From the NCBI RefSeq assembly GCF_902500215.1, contig NZ_CABVOU010000039.1:372001-436000 (forward strand): a DNA stretch of 64,000 nt. The letters are read 5' to 3'. Positions 48,771 to 58,242 of the stretch are shown piece after piece. The notes under the pieces were generated by a model. The model searched no databases. It was not told the origin of the DNA and worked only from the letters and a program-made list of their open reading frames with translations. This stretch comes from Halomonas lysinitropha. Its GTDB lineage: Bacteria; Pseudomonadota; Gammaproteobacteria; Pseudomonadales; Halomonadaceae. Numbering within the stretch: position 1 is the stretch's first letter; each line of letters starts with the position of its first letter. A program made the translations under genes and the position numbers.

Positions 48771-49631
48771 ATGCCTCTGACCAATCAGCCCCTGACCCAT
48801 CTCAATGCGCGCGGCGAGGCCCATATGGTCGACGTCGCCGACAAGCCGGAGAGCCGCCGCGAGGCCGCTGCCTCGGGCCTCATCCGGATGCAGCCCGCGA
48901 CCCTGGCGCTGCTCGCCGAGGGTGGTCTGCCCAAGGGCGACGTACTGGCCACGGCGCGTATCGCGGGCATTCAGGCCGCCAAGCGCACCCATGAACTGAT
49001 CCCGCTCTGCCATGCCCTGGCGCTGTCGAAGGTCGCCATCGACTTCAACGTCGACGAGGCCCAGTCCTGTGTACACGTCATCGCCACCTGTCGTCTCAAC
49101 GGGCGAACCGGGGTGGAAATGGAGGCGCTGACCGCCGTTTCGGTGGCCTGTCTGACCCTCTACGACATGTGCAAGGCCGTTGACAAGGAGATGGAGATTG
49201 GCGGTATCCATCTCGATACCAAGACCGGCGGCAAGTCCGGCGACTACCGGCGTGACGAAGCCTGGGCATCGCGAGCGGTGGCGCCCTCCATCATCGAGTC
49301 CGCCCCGTCACCGATCGTCACCGGCGAGGGGGTAACCGGCGAGGTCTCGGTGGGGCCGCGATGCGACATTGCCGCGCCCTGCCTGCGCGTCAAGTGCCTG
49401 GCCGAGCTGCGCGAGCGACTCGGGGTCGGCGATGTCTCGGTGCCGATCGAGCGTCTGCCGAGTTCCGATGTGGCAGGACTCAAGACGGCCCTCAAGGCAC
49501 TCGACGCCCGCTTCGAAGGCCTCGATCAGGGGCGTGTTCTGTGTGCCGTCAATCAGGTGATGGCCAGCGATGCCACGCCGCTGACCGATAACGACGAGGT
49601 CGCCTTCTTTCCCCCCGTGACCGGAGGCTGA
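48771..49631 (+). CDS. moaCD: MoaC-MoaD fusion: cyclic pyranopterin synthase plus molybdopterin synthase sulfur carrier
   Basis: A 286-residue two-domain protein. Residues 1 to about 160 are MoaC ([64 protein letters not shown]), which rearranges 3',8-cH2GTP to cPMP. After a linker, residues about 204-286 are MoaD ([13 protein letters not shown]...), ending [13 protein letters not shown] with the Gly-Gly that is thiocarboxylated. No separate moaD gene is in the operon. The order moaC-moaD-moaE is standard, so the fusion likely arose by loss of a stop codon; the MoaD tail is free at the C-terminus, so function is plausible. Confidence 0.92.
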   Translation: MPLTNQPLTHLNARGEAHMVDVADKPESRREAAASGLIRMQPATLALLAEGGLPKGDVLATARIAGIQAAKRTHELIPLCHALALSKVAIDFNVDEAQSCVHVIATCRLNGRTGVEMEALTAVSVACLTLYDMCKAVDKEMEIGGIHLDTKTGGKSGDYRRDEAWASRAVAPSIIESAPSPIVTGEGVTGEVSVGPRCDIAAPCLRVKCLAELRERLGVGDVSVPIERLPSSDVAGLKTALKALDARFEGLDQGRVLCAVNQVMASDATPLTDNDEVAFFPPVTGG

Positions 49632-49634
49632 ACG

Positions 49635-50090
49635 ATGATCCGCGTGCAGGACAGCGTCTTCGATGCCGGCGTTGAGCAGCGAGCCTTGCTCGAGGGGCGC
49701 AGCGACATCGGCGCAGTGGTGAGCTTTACCGGCCTGGTGCGTGACTTCAACGAGCGCCCCGAGGTTCAGGCACTGACCCTGGAGCATTATCCGGGGATGA
49801 CCGAGGCGGCCCTGGGCGAGATCGTCGAGCAGGCGAGGTCTCGCTGGGTGCTCCAGGGGGTGACCGTGATCCACCGGATTGGACGCCTCGACCCCGCAGA
49901 CCCTATCGTGTTGGTAGTGGTCGCCAGCGCCCATCGACGCGCCGCCTTCGATGCCTGCGATTTCATCATGGATTACCTCAAGACCCGCGCGCCTTTCTGG
50001 AAGAAGGAGCACACTGCCAGCGGGGACTACTGGGTTTCGGAACGCGACGGCGATCATCAGGATGCCCGTCGCTGGGAGATGTCTACATGA
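49635..50090 (+). CDS. moaE: Molybdopterin synthase catalytic subunit MoaE
   Basis: A 151-residue partner of the MoaD domain that makes molybdopterin from cPMP. Motifs are [54 protein letters not shown] and [18 protein letters not shown], with the catalytic Lys residues. Three bases separate it from moaCD, and it overlaps moaA by four bases (ATGA). Confidence 0.95.
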   Translation: MIRVQDSVFDAGVEQRALLEGRSDIGAVVSFTGLVRDFNERPEVQALTLEHYPGMTEAALGEIVEQARSRWVLQGVTVIHRIGRLDPADPIVLVVVASAHRRAAFDACDFIMDYLKTRAPFWKKEHTASGDYWVSERDGDHQDARRWEMST

Positions 50091-51079
50091 CCGATGAGCT
50101 GATCGACGACTTCGGCAGGCGAGTGCGCTATGTGCGCATTTCGGTCACGGATCGCTGCGATTTTCGCTGTGTCTACTGCATGAGCGAGGAGATGACCTTC
50201 CTGCCGCGCGCCCAGGTGCTGACCCTGGAGGAGTTGGCGATGGTCGCCCGGGCCTTTACCGAAATGGGGGTGGAGAAGATCCGCCTGACCGGGGGCGAAC
50301 CCCTGGTGCGGCGTGATATCGATCACCTGGTCGGTGATATCGGGGCGCTGCCGGGGCTCAAGGACTTTGCCATGACCACCAACGGTGCGAGCCTGCCCAA
50401 ATTCGCCGGGCGTCTGCGCGAGGGCGGCCTGCAGCGACTCAATATCAGCCTCGACTCCCTAGACCCCGAGCGCTTTCGCCGGCTCACTCGTACCGGTGAC
50501 CTGCACAAGGTCATCGACGGCATTCGTGCCGCTCGCGATGCCGGTTTCGAGCGTATCAAGCTCAATGCCGTCATCCTCAAGGGTCGCAATGATGACGAGG
50601 TGGTCGACCTCGTCGATTTCGCCCGTGATGAGGGGCTCGACATCAGCTTCATCGAGGAGATGCCCCTCGGCGATGTGTCGGACCACTCGCGTGCCGAGAC
50701 CTTCTGTTCCAGCGACGAGGTCCAGGCACGTATCGAGACCCGTCACACCCTGATTCCCACCACCGAATCGACCCTCGGCCCGTCGCGCTACTTCAAGATG
50801 CCCGACAGTGAGTCTCGCGTCGGCTTCATCTCTCCCCACAGCCACAACTTCTGCGACACCTGTAACCGGGTTCGGGTCACCGTGGAAGGGCGGCTGCTGC
50901 TGTGCCTCGGCAACGAGCACTCCGTGGACCTGCGCGCCGTGCTGCGTCGCCACCCCGGCGATATGGATGCGCTCAAGCACGCCATCGTGCATGCCATGCC
51001 GCTCAAGCCGGAGCGTCATTACTTCACCACGGACGGCGAGGTCCAGGTGGTACGCTTCATGAACATGACCGGCGGCTGA
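50087..51079 (+). CDS. moaA: GTP 3',8-cyclase MoaA
   Basis: A 330-residue radical SAM enzyme that starts molybdenum-cofactor synthesis from GTP. The radical SAM cluster motif is [19 protein letters not shown] (CxxxCxxC); [32 protein letters not shown] and the second cluster [20 protein letters not shown] follow. The C-terminus ends in Gly-Gly as in other MoaA. Last gene of the operon, followed by a strong terminator. Confidence 0.96.
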   Translation: MTDELIDDFGRRVRYVRISVTDRCDFRCVYCMSEEMTFLPRAQVLTLEELAMVARAFTEMGVEKIRLTGGEPLVRRDIDHLVGDIGALPGLKDFAMTTNGASLPKFAGRLREGGLQRLNISLDSLDPERFRRLTRTGDLHKVIDGIRAARDAGFERIKLNAVILKGRNDDEVVDLVDFARDEGLDISFIEEMPLGDVSDHSRAETFCSSDEVQARIETRHTLIPTTESTLGPSRYFKMPDSESRVGFISPHSHNFCDTCNRVRVTVEGRLLLCLGNEHSVDLRAVLRRHPGDMDALKHAIVHAMPLKPERHYFTTDGEVQVVRFMNMTGG

Positions 51080-51119
51080 GCCGACACTATCGCCTGGCCG
51101 AGGCCGGCATCATGGCATA

Positions 51120-51151
51120 GCGGGCGACATCACGATGTCGCCCGCTTTTTT
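51120..51151 (+). terminator. Intrinsic terminator of the molybdenum-cofactor operon
   Basis: GCGGGCGACAT and ATGTCGCCCGC form an 11-bp stem with a CACG loop, followed by TTTTTT, 41 bases after moaA. Confidence 0.92.
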
Positions 51152-51338
51152 GTGGGCAGAAGAAATCCGGCCGAGACACTGCGTTTCCCGCCCGATTGTC
51201 TGGTTCAGGTGGCGTGAATCTTTCCTGGCCTTGTCCCTTTTTTCCCGCGGCTTTTCTTGCCAATATGGCGCAATTGCATATACTTTTGACGTGTCATTAC
51301 GCAACACAACCGTCCAACATTCGGCATGGAGACCGCTA

Positions 51339-51629
51339 ATGTCCAGCGAATCACTGGAGCGCATCGCCCGCAACAAGAACGTGGCTCGTGCCGCGGCACG
51401 CCAGCTGAGCATGGAACAGCTTCGTAAGCTGGCCGAGGTCATCGGTGAAGTGATCGATCAGAAGAGGGACGAGGAAGTACAGCGCCAGGAAGAGGAAGCC
51501 GATAAAGCCAGAAAACTCGCCGAGATCCGTGAGCAGATCAACGAAGCCGGCCTTTCCCTGGACGATCTGGTGACCGAACAGCCCAAGCGCAAGCGTGGTC
51601 GTCCGCCGAAGAACGCCAGCAAGGGTTAA
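51339..51629 (+). CDS. H-NS-like nucleoid protein with AT-hook tail
   Basis: A 96-residue protein. The N-terminal two thirds are helical and highly charged (ARAAARQLSMEQLRKLAEVI, then DEEVQRQEEEADKARKLAEI), fitting the coiled-coil oligomerisation region of H-NS-type proteins. The C-terminus ends PKRKRGRPPKNASKG, containing KRGRPPK, an AT-hook-like minor-groove motif instead of the classical H-NS core. The upstream 180 bases are AT-rich for this genome. Assignment as an H-NS-family regulator is by architecture; direct similarity is modest. Confidence 0.6.
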   Translation: MSSESLERIARNKNVARAAARQLSMEQLRKLAEVIGEVIDQKRDEEVQRQEEEADKARKLAEIREQINEAGLSLDDLVTEQPKRKRGRPPKNASKG

Positions 51630-51741
51630 AGCGTTTTTATTGTGAGCTTTGCTGCAGTCATGGTGTAGCGTGAGCAGGGCTCTTGCTTGAAATCGCCGTG
51701 CATGCACAGCTCCCACAGCACGATGATGCCACTGCGCACTT

Positions 51742-51810
51742 GTGGGAGCCGTGCTTGCACGGCGATTGTCTGCCGATCTCCGCTATTCGCGGTGCAAGCA
51801 CCGCTCCTAC
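51742..51810. repeat. REP-like palindromic element, copy C
   Basis: Starts GTGGGAGCCGTGCTTGCACG and ends TTCGCGGTGCAAGCACCGCT followed by CCTAC, forming a large imperfect palindrome of about 69 bases. It is the best-preserved of the three copies and lies between the H-NS-like gene and the convergent RNase J gene. Confidence 0.82.
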
Positions 51811-51832
51811 TAATGACCTGAGACTTATCCTT

Positions 51833-53524
51833 TTACTTCCCCAACGCTTCGGCTTCCACCGCCAGAATCTGCAGGTGTACCTCGGGTACCCGGTGCAGAT
51901 GATCGGCGAGCCAGCCGAGCAGCCTGGGTTGCAGGGCCAGGCGCAATTCTGCCAGGGAATCCACCTCGATCCTTTCGAGGCAGTCGTCCAGCCAGTCGGC
52001 GAAGGCTGTCTCGTCCATCGGGCTCGCATGACTGGTGTCGAGCATCAGTCGGCCGATTCGGGTCCAGCCGCTGTCGGTGGCGGCCACCGAAATGGCCAGA
52101 TACAGGCTCCCATGGCGTGAACGGTTGATCCCGTCGCCACTCCCCAGACCGGGCAGGGCGGAGACCGCATCCTGGCTGACGATATGTGGCTGCTGGGGGT
52201 GGCGCGCCTCCAGGGAGAGCCCCTCGGCATCCAGGCGGATCAAATCGCCATTCGTCGGCGCCAGTGGTGCCTGGATGCCGAGGGACTCGGCCAGGTCCCG
52301 GTGGGCTTGCTGGTGGCGAGGCTCGCCATGCACCGGCAGCAGGTGGCGTGGTCTTACCCAGCCGTAGAAGGTGCGCAGTTCGTCCTGGGCCGGATGGCCC
52401 GAGGCGTGCAGTTCGGGGTGATTCTCGTCGTCGAGGATGGTCACGCTGAAGTGCTTGAGGCCACGCTTGAGGCGGTCGATTAACCGCTCGTTGCCGGGGA
52501 TGGCCTTGGCAGAAAAGATGACCGTGTCACCGGCCATCAGCTCGAAGTGGGGGTGGCGCCCCCGGGAAAGGCGTGAAAGCGCGGCGCGCGGCTCGCCCTG
52601 GCTACCGGTCGCGACCACCAGCACTTCCTCGGGAGGCAGGTAGCCAAGGTCGGTCACCGGCACCAGGGGGGGCAGGTCGTCCAGGTAGCCAAGTCCGCGG
52701 GCCACGCCCACCATGCGCTCCATGGAGCGTCCCATCAGGCTGACCCGGCGCCCGCAGCGCTCGGCCGCGCGGCCAATCGCCAGCACCCGTGCCAGGTTGC
52801 TGGCGAAGCAGCTCACCACCACCCGCCCCTCGCAGCGGGCAATGGTGTGGCTCAGCGCCTCCGCGACATCTCCCTCGCTGCGCGAGTGGCCGGGGATCGG
52901 CGCGTTGGTGGAGTCGCCCACCACCAGATCCACGGGAGCGATGGCGCGAAAGGTCGCGGCCGAGATCGGGGGGCCGATCAGCGGCTCGGGATCGAGCTTC
53001 CAGTCGCCGGTGTGCAGCACGCGATGAGCGCCGGCGGCAATTAACAGCGCGCAGCTCTCGGGAATCGAGTGGGTCACCGGCAGGAAGCGCAGGGTGAAGG
53101 GCCCGGTTTCCAGCGCCTCGCCGGGCTCGATGACCCGGATGGCGTCGGTGGCCAGCCCACGCTCGGCGAACTTGGCTCTCAGCAGGCCGGCGGCCAGCGG
53201 CGTGGCGTGGATCGGGCAGCCCCACCTGGGCCAAAGCCAGGCGGCGGCGCCGATATGATCCTCGTGGCCGTGGGTGATGATCAGCGCCCGAGGCCGGATC
53301 GACAACGTTTCCAGGCTGGAGAGATCCGGCACCTGGAGAGGGTTGTCCGGCAGATCCTGGCGGATCATCATGCCGCAGTCCACGGCGATCCAGTCATCTC
53401 CTTGGCCGCGCTCCCCATGTCCATAGAGGCTGAGGTTCATGCCGATCTCGCCACAGCCGCCCAGCGGCAGGAAATACAGGGGAGTGCGGCGGCGAGGGCG
53501 AATCTGGGCGCGTGGCTGTGGCAT
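51833..53524 (-). CDS. Ribonuclease J-type metallo-beta-lactamase nuclease
   Basis: A 563-residue cytoplasmic nuclease. The metallo-beta-lactamase domain contains LGGCGEIGMNLSLYG, the zinc motif THGHEDHIGAA (residues 84-94), HTGDWKLDPEP and GDSTNAPIPGHSRSE. The beta-CASP part has VVSCFASNLARV, VVATGSQGEPRAALSRL, VIFSAKAIPGNE and the final zinc-ligand region LLPVHGEPRH. The C-terminal 110 residues form the usual RNase J extension. It would act in 5'-exo/endo RNA decay. Most gammaproteobacteria rely on RNase E alone, so its presence is worth noting. Confidence 0.87.
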   Translation of the reverse strand: MPQPRAQIRPRRRTPLYFLPLGGCGEIGMNLSLYGHGERGQGDDWIAVDCGMMIRQDLPDNPLQVPDLSSLETLSIRPRALIITHGHEDHIGAAAWLWPRWGCPIHATPLAAGLLRAKFAERGLATDAIRVIEPGEALETGPFTLRFLPVTHSIPESCALLIAAGAHRVLHTGDWKLDPEPLIGPPISAATFRAIAPVDLVVGDSTNAPIPGHSRSEGDVAEALSHTIARCEGRVVVSCFASNLARVLAIGRAAERCGRRVSLMGRSMERMVGVARGLGYLDDLPPLVPVTDLGYLPPEEVLVVATGSQGEPRAALSRLSRGRHPHFELMAGDTVIFSAKAIPGNERLIDRLKRGLKHFSVTILDDENHPELHASGHPAQDELRTFYGWVRPRHLLPVHGEPRHQQAHRDLAESLGIQAPLAPTNGDLIRLDAEGLSLEARHPQQPHIVSQDAVSALPGLGSGDGINRSRHGSLYLAISVAATDSGWTRIGRLMLDTSHASPMDETAFADWLDDCLERIEVDSLAELRLALQPRLLGWLADHLHRVPEVHLQILAVEAEALGK

Positions 53525-53610
53525 CGAGGAAGGGGCGGGCCTGGATAAAGTGTTACGACACTATACGGGAAGCCCGCCGGGCCCCACAACGCGGCCGTAA
53601 GGCATTCGGC

Positions 53611-54372
53611 TCAGGTCGGAGTGTCCAGCGCGACCTGGGTCGCCAGCACCTTGCGCAGGAAGTCCCGGGTGCGGGGATCCTGGGGTGAACCGAAGAGCTG
53701 GCCGGGCGGTCCCTGCTCGACGATACGCCCTCCCTCCATGAAGATCACCCGGTCCGCCACGTCCCGGGCGAAGCTCATCTCATGGGTCACCACCAGCATG
53801 GTCTGGCGCTCCCGGGCGAGCTGCTTCATCAGGCCCAGGACCTCCTCGACCCATTCCGGGTCCAGCGAGGAGGTCGGCTCATCGAAGAGGATCACCTCGG
53901 CCTGAGCCGCCATGGCTCGGCCGATGCCCACCCGCTGCTGCTGGCCACCGGACAGGGAGGCGGGGTAGGCATCGGCCTTGTCGGCCAGGCCGATGCGCTC
54001 CAGGATCTCCCGGGCGCGGGCATGGGCCTTCTCCTTGGGCCAGCGATTGACGACGATCAGCCCCTCGGCAATGTTCTCCAGCGCCGTCTTGTTGGCGAAC
54101 AGCGCATAGTTCTGGAATACGAAAGCCGTGCGCCGCCGAGCCGTCAGGATGTCGGCGCGGCTGGCCCGGGTGACGTCCACGTCCAGGTCGCCGATGGTCA
54201 GCCGCCCCGCATCCGGTCGCTCGAGGAAGTTGAGGCAGCGCAGCAGCGTCGACTTGCCGGTTCCCGAGGGGCCGATCACCACGATGATCTCGCCCTGCTC
54301 GATGGCCAGGTCGATGCCGTCGAGCACGGCGGTGCCACCGAAGCGCTTGATGAGTCCCTGTACCTTGATCAT
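53611..54372 (-). CDS. Cystine-type amino-acid ABC transporter ATPase
   Basis: A 253-residue polar-amino-acid ATPase with Walker A GPSGTGKST, signature LSGGQQQRVGIGRAM and Walker B VILFDEPTSSLD. The insert LNFLERPDAGRLTIGDLDVDVTRA and the end VEQGPPGQLFGSPQDPRTR resemble B. subtilis TcyC and E. coli TcyN cystine importers. It overlaps the permease gene by four bases. The specific substrate is inferred from similarity. Confidence 0.8.
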   Translation of the reverse strand: MIKVQGLIKRFGGTAVLDGIDLAIEQGEIIVVIGPSGTGKSTLLRCLNFLERPDAGRLTIGDLDVDVTRASRADILTARRRTAFVFQNYALFANKTALENIAEGLIVVNRWPKEKAHARAREILERIGLADKADAYPASLSGGQQQRVGIGRAMAAQAEVILFDEPTSSLDPEWVEEVLGLMKQLARERQTMLVVTHEMSFARDVADRVIFMEGGRIVEQGPPGQLFGSPQDPRTRDFLRKVLATQVALDTPT

Positions 54373-55043
54373 CGGCGATACGCCTCGTTGAGTCGGGTTT
54401 CCAGGCGCCGCTGGAACCAGGCCAGCAGCTCGACGATGATCCAGTAGAAGATCGCCACGGTGATGAAGGCCTCGAAGTAGAGGAAACTGCCGGCGGCCTC
54501 TTTCTGGGTGGCGCCCATCAGTTCGGTGACGCCCAGGGTGAAGGCCAGGGAGGTCGCCTTGATCATGTCGATGAAGTAGTTCATCAGCGTCGGCACCGCC
54601 ACCCGCGTGGCCTGGGGGAGCACGATGCGCCGCATCAGCTGGCCGTTGGTCATGCCGATGGACAGCGCCGCCTCGGTCTGGCTGCGGTCGACCCCGACAA
54701 TGGCGGCACGGATGGATTCGGCCATGTAGGCCGAGAAGTGCAGCGTCAGCCCCATGATGGTGGCGGTGATGCCGTTGATCTGGGTCAGGAAGGCCAGCAG
54801 CTGAGGCAACCCGTAATAGAACAGGAACAGCTGCACCAGCAGCGGCGTGCCGCGAAAGAAGGAGATGAACAGCAGGGTGGCCGCGTTCAGGCCCGGGATG
54901 CGCAGCACGCGGATCACGGCCAGGCCGCAGGCCAGAACCAGGGCCAGCGCCATGCCCACGGCGGCCATCTGCAGGGTCAGCGGCAGGTAGCGCAGCAGGA
55001 CAGGCACCAGCCCCAGCATGTAGTCGAAATCAAGCAGTGGCAT
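54369..55043 (-). CDS. Cystine-type amino-acid ABC transporter permease
   Basis: A 224-residue His/Glu/Gln/Arg/opine-family permease with about five helices. The ATPase loop reads TEAALSIGMTNGQLMRRIVLPQATRVAVP, and the upstream segment SFFRGTPLLVQLFLFYYGLPQ is the family signature. Single permease gene, probably a homodimer. It lies 17 bases after the binding-protein gene. Confidence 0.85.
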   Translation of the reverse strand: MPLLDFDYMLGLVPVLLRYLPLTLQMAAVGMALALVLACGLAVIRVLRIPGLNAATLLFISFFRGTPLLVQLFLFYYGLPQLLAFLTQINGITATIMGLTLHFSAYMAESIRAAIVGVDRSQTEAALSIGMTNGQLMRRIVLPQATRVAVPTLMNYFIDMIKATSLAFTLGVTELMGATQKEAAGSFLYFEAFITVAIFYWIIVELLAWFQRRLETRLNEAYRR

Positions 55044-55060
55044 GGCAGCGACTCAGCCCC

Positions 55061-55819
55061 TCAGGGGCGAGTGATATCGGTGCCGAACCACTCTTCCGAG
55101 ATCGCCTGCAACTCGCCCGATTCGCGCAGGCTGGCCAGTGCGGTATCGACGCGGTCACGCAGGGTGCGATCCTCCTCGGTGTTCCGGAAGGGCAGGGCAT
55201 TGCGAATCTTGGAGAACGGCTGGCCGGCGAGCGCCAGGGGCAGCGGCTTCTCCTTGATCACCTGGCTGGCACTCACCCGGTCCATGACGAAGGCATCGAC
55301 GCGGCCCAGGGCGGTGTCCTGCTCGATGTTGCTCTCGTAGGTCTTGATGTCGATCTCGTCGGCGTAGGGCAGTTCGCGCAGCAGCTCCTCGTAGTTGGAG
55401 CCGAGGTTGACGGCCACCGTCCTGCCCTTCAGGTCCTCGACGCCCTGGATCGCCTCGTTGCCTTCCCGGACCACGACCTGGGCGCCGTCATAGACATAGG
55501 GCTCGGTGAAGGCGTACTTGGCGGCCCGCTCCTCGGTGATGGTGATCTGGTTGGCGATGGTGTCGATCCGGCCGGATTCGAGCATGCCGAACAGCCCCGA
55601 GAAGTTCGCCGTGACGAACGTGACCTCGACGTCCAACTCTTCGGCCACGGCCTCCATCACATCCACCTCGAAGCCCTGAAGCTTGTCCTGTTCGACGAAG
55701 GTGAAGGGGAAGTAGCCACCGGACATGCCGACCTTGATGGCGTGCTCGTCGGCGTGGGCCAGGCTGCCGGCGGTCATCAGGCCGGCGGCCAGAGTGGTCA
55801 AGGCAATGCGCTTGAGCAT
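55061..55819 (-). CDS. Cystine-type amino-acid periplasmic binding protein
   Basis: A 252-residue receptor with a signal peptide (RIALTTLAAGLMTAGSLAHA, cleavage before DEH). The mature part contains GGYFPFTFVEQDKLQGFEVDVMEAVAEEL, FSGLFGMLESGRIDTIANQITITEER and GRTVAVNLGSNYEELL, typical of the FliY/TcyA cystine-binding group. GAGCCATCCC lies at the start region. First gene of a three-gene operon; the 170-base region upstream has TTGACA on the minus strand but no well-spaced -10 that I can defend. Confidence 0.85.
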   Translation of the reverse strand: MLKRIALTTLAAGLMTAGSLAHADEHAIKVGMSGGYFPFTFVEQDKLQGFEVDVMEAVAEELDVEVTFVTANFSGLFGMLESGRIDTIANQITITEERAAKYAFTEPYVYDGAQVVVREGNEAIQGVEDLKGRTVAVNLGSNYEELLRELPYADEIDIKTYESNIEQDTALGRVDAFVMDRVSASQVIKEKPLPLALAGQPFSKIRNALPFRNTEEDRTLRDRVDTALASLRESGELQAISEEWFGTDITRP

Positions 55820-55989
55820 GGGATGGCTCCTGTGTATTGGCTGGAACTAGGAAATTGGCACGGCGTGCCCGTCGCTCATGGCCGCATACGCTAAAGAATA
55901 AGGAGAGGTATTTCCAATAGCCTTTGGTTATTAGGTATAGGGTGTCAAGCCGGCTATCCGTTCCGCAACGGCTTTCCTGCGGGGTCCGG

Positions 55990-57972
55990 TCACTCGCCGA
56001 CCACGCTGTTGCGCCCCAGTGACTTGGCCGCATAGCTCGCCGCGTCGGCACGCGCTATCACGTCGTCGATGGTCTGGTCCGTCCCCTGGAAGCTACCCAC
56101 CCCGATGCTGACCGTCACCCGCCATGTCTGGCCGTTCTGCTCCAGGCCATTGGCCGCAATCCGCGCCCGCAGCGACTCGGCGATGCGCAAGGCCCGAGAG
56201 GCCTCGCAGCCCGGTAGCAGGATGGCGAATTCGTCGCCCCCTTGACGAGCGGCATGATCGCTGTTGCGGGTTTCAGCAACCATCGCGGCGGATACCTGCT
56301 GCAGCATCCTGTCGCCCAGGGCGTGGCCGCCCGTATCATTGATGGCCTTGAAGTGGTCCAGATCGAATATCAGCAGGGAGGATGGAGTGCCGGCTTTTTC
56401 CCAGGCAGCAAAGGCCTCTTCCACCCGGCGCTGGAAACCGCGACGGTTGAGCAGGCCGGTCAGTGGATCATGCTCCGCTTCCCAACGCAGCAGGATATCC
56501 TCGTGCTGGCGCTGGGTGATGTCGCGTACGATCCCCACCAGGCCGATGATCTCGCCGTCCACGCGGATCGCGTTGGCGTGGACGTCCAGCCAGTAAAGTT
56601 CTCCCTCCTTGCTGAAGTAACGGAACTGTCGGACAAGGTCCTTTTGCTGGAGAAGGCACGCCTGCCAGGCGGCCACCAGCGGCTCGCGATCCTCCTCGTG
56701 GATACGCTTGGCCCAGACTGGCAGATGGACCGGCGGCTTGATCCCCAGCAGGTCTTTCAGTGCCCGGTTGACGAAGGTCAGACGTCCCCTGGTATCGGTG
56801 ACGAACATGGCCTGGGGTGACGCGGCCAGGATGCCCTTGAGGAACGCCTTGCGCCGTTGCAGGTCGTCCATCGTCCTCGCACGGTCCTGTTCCACCTCAT
56901 TGAAGACGTCAATGACGCGGCGCAATTCGTGCATGCGGGTCGCTATCTGAAGAGCGCGCCGGCGGCCGTGCCTCAGATCCTTGATCTGATGCGCCAGACG
57001 CGTCAGTGGCCGCAGCACCAGCCAGATCAAGGCTGCCATCACCGGCAACAACAGCCCCAGGACCCACAAGGCCCGCAGAGCAATGCGCTCCATGACGTTT
57101 GTCAAGGGGGTATAGACCTGTTCGAGGGGCAGGTAGAGGCCCAGTATCCAGTCGGCGGGCCAGATCTGTCGATAGGCCGTCAGCGCCGAGCCGCCTTCAT
57201 GCAGTTCGCCACTGGCTTCGCCCTCCCAGCCATCCAGCGCCAGGTCCAGCCAGGGGTCTTCCATCAGATCATCCCGCGTCGGCAGGTTCTGCCTCTGGTC
57301 GGGATGATAGATCAGCCGGCCCGAGGTCGTGGTGATCACCACATGGCCTTCGTCGCCCAGCCGGAGCCGATCGAACCCCGTGAACAGTTCGCTGTGGTCG
57401 AGCTCGACCAGTCCGCCCAGGAAACCGGCATAGCGGCCCCGCTCATCGTGGCGTGGAACGAGCATCATGACCAGCAGCCTGCCGGAGACCTCCCCGACGA
57501 AGGGCTCGCTGACATGGGGGCGCTGGATATTGCGCATGAAGCGTGCGTAGGTCCGGTGGCTGATGTCCCGGCCGATACGCCCCGTTATCGTCGGCCAGTC
57601 ATCGATGACGGTATTCTCGGCATCGACCACGACCAGGCCCTCGAACAGCGCGAGCAAGGGGTCGTGGTTTCCCTGGGCCAGAGATCCCGGCGAGGGGTCC
57701 GGGAGCTGGTCGGCCAGGCGGTCCAGCACCTCCAGGCGCTGCTCGATCTCATGCGTGATGTCGTTGCGTATCAGGTTCGCCTCGTAGCGAAGGTGGATGC
57801 GGTTGGATTCCTCGACCAGCAGGGTGCCGGACTGCCAGCCCAGGGCCAGCAGTATCAGGCACAAGAGTGTCCAGATCACCACGACCCCCAGCAGCAGGCG
57901 GCCCCGCAGCGAGAAGAGGTGGCGATGGAGAGCATGTCTCAAGGGCTGAGCGAATTTCTGTTGAAAGGCCAC
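55990..57972 (-). CDS. Membrane sensor diguanylate cyclase (Cache-PAS-GGDEF)
   Basis: A 660-residue c-di-GMP synthase. A first helix (LLLGVVVIWTLLCLILLAL) and a second (ALWVLGLLLPVMAALIWLVL) bracket a periplasmic dCache-like sensor; a HAMP-like segment follows. A PAS domain (MFVTDTRGRLTFVNRALKDLLG...) precedes the cyclase, whose active site RQGGDEFAILL is intact. RNSD five residues upstream is a canonical inhibitory site for product. The GTG at 57972 follows AAGGAG and is preferred, though a GTG at 58050 is also in frame. The ligand sensed is unknown. Confidence 0.88.
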   Translation of the reverse strand: MAFQQKFAQPLRHALHRHLFSLRGRLLLGVVVIWTLLCLILLALGWQSGTLLVEESNRIHLRYEANLIRNDITHEIEQRLEVLDRLADQLPDPSPGSLAQGNHDPLLALFEGLVVVDAENTVIDDWPTITGRIGRDISHRTYARFMRNIQRPHVSEPFVGEVSGRLLVMMLVPRHDERGRYAGFLGGLVELDHSELFTGFDRLRLGDEGHVVITTTSGRLIYHPDQRQNLPTRDDLMEDPWLDLALDGWEGEASGELHEGGSALTAYRQIWPADWILGLYLPLEQVYTPLTNVMERIALRALWVLGLLLPVMAALIWLVLRPLTRLAHQIKDLRHGRRRALQIATRMHELRRVIDVFNEVEQDRARTMDDLQRRKAFLKGILAASPQAMFVTDTRGRLTFVNRALKDLLGIKPPVHLPVWAKRIHEEDREPLVAAWQACLLQQKDLVRQFRYFSKEGELYWLDVHANAIRVDGEIIGLVGIVRDITQRQHEDILLRWEAEHDPLTGLLNRRGFQRRVEEAFAAWEKAGTPSSLLIFDLDHFKAINDTGGHALGDRMLQQVSAAMVAETRNSDHAARQGGDEFAILLPGCEASRALRIAESLRARIAANGLEQNGQTWRVTVSIGVGSFQGTDQTIDDVIARADAASYAAKSLGRNSVVGE

Positions 57973-58242
57973 GGCTCTCCTTATGCCGTCGTCCCGCGGG
58001 GCTCGTGTCGCGGGTGTGGGTCTTGGACATCTGACGAAAAAGGATGTCACCCCGCTACCGGGATCGGAAAGGCATGGTTACGGCGCATTCGTGCCTTGAA
58101 AACACCACGGGCTGATGGATGGCGTGTTGGCTTTTGACCGGTCAACGCTAGCCATCGCAGTGTTCGCCTGTTTTCGCTACAGTTTACCCCCAAGGCGCCG
58201 TTGAAAGGAGAGCGCCACCCGGGCCAACAAGGCGGCTGAACC

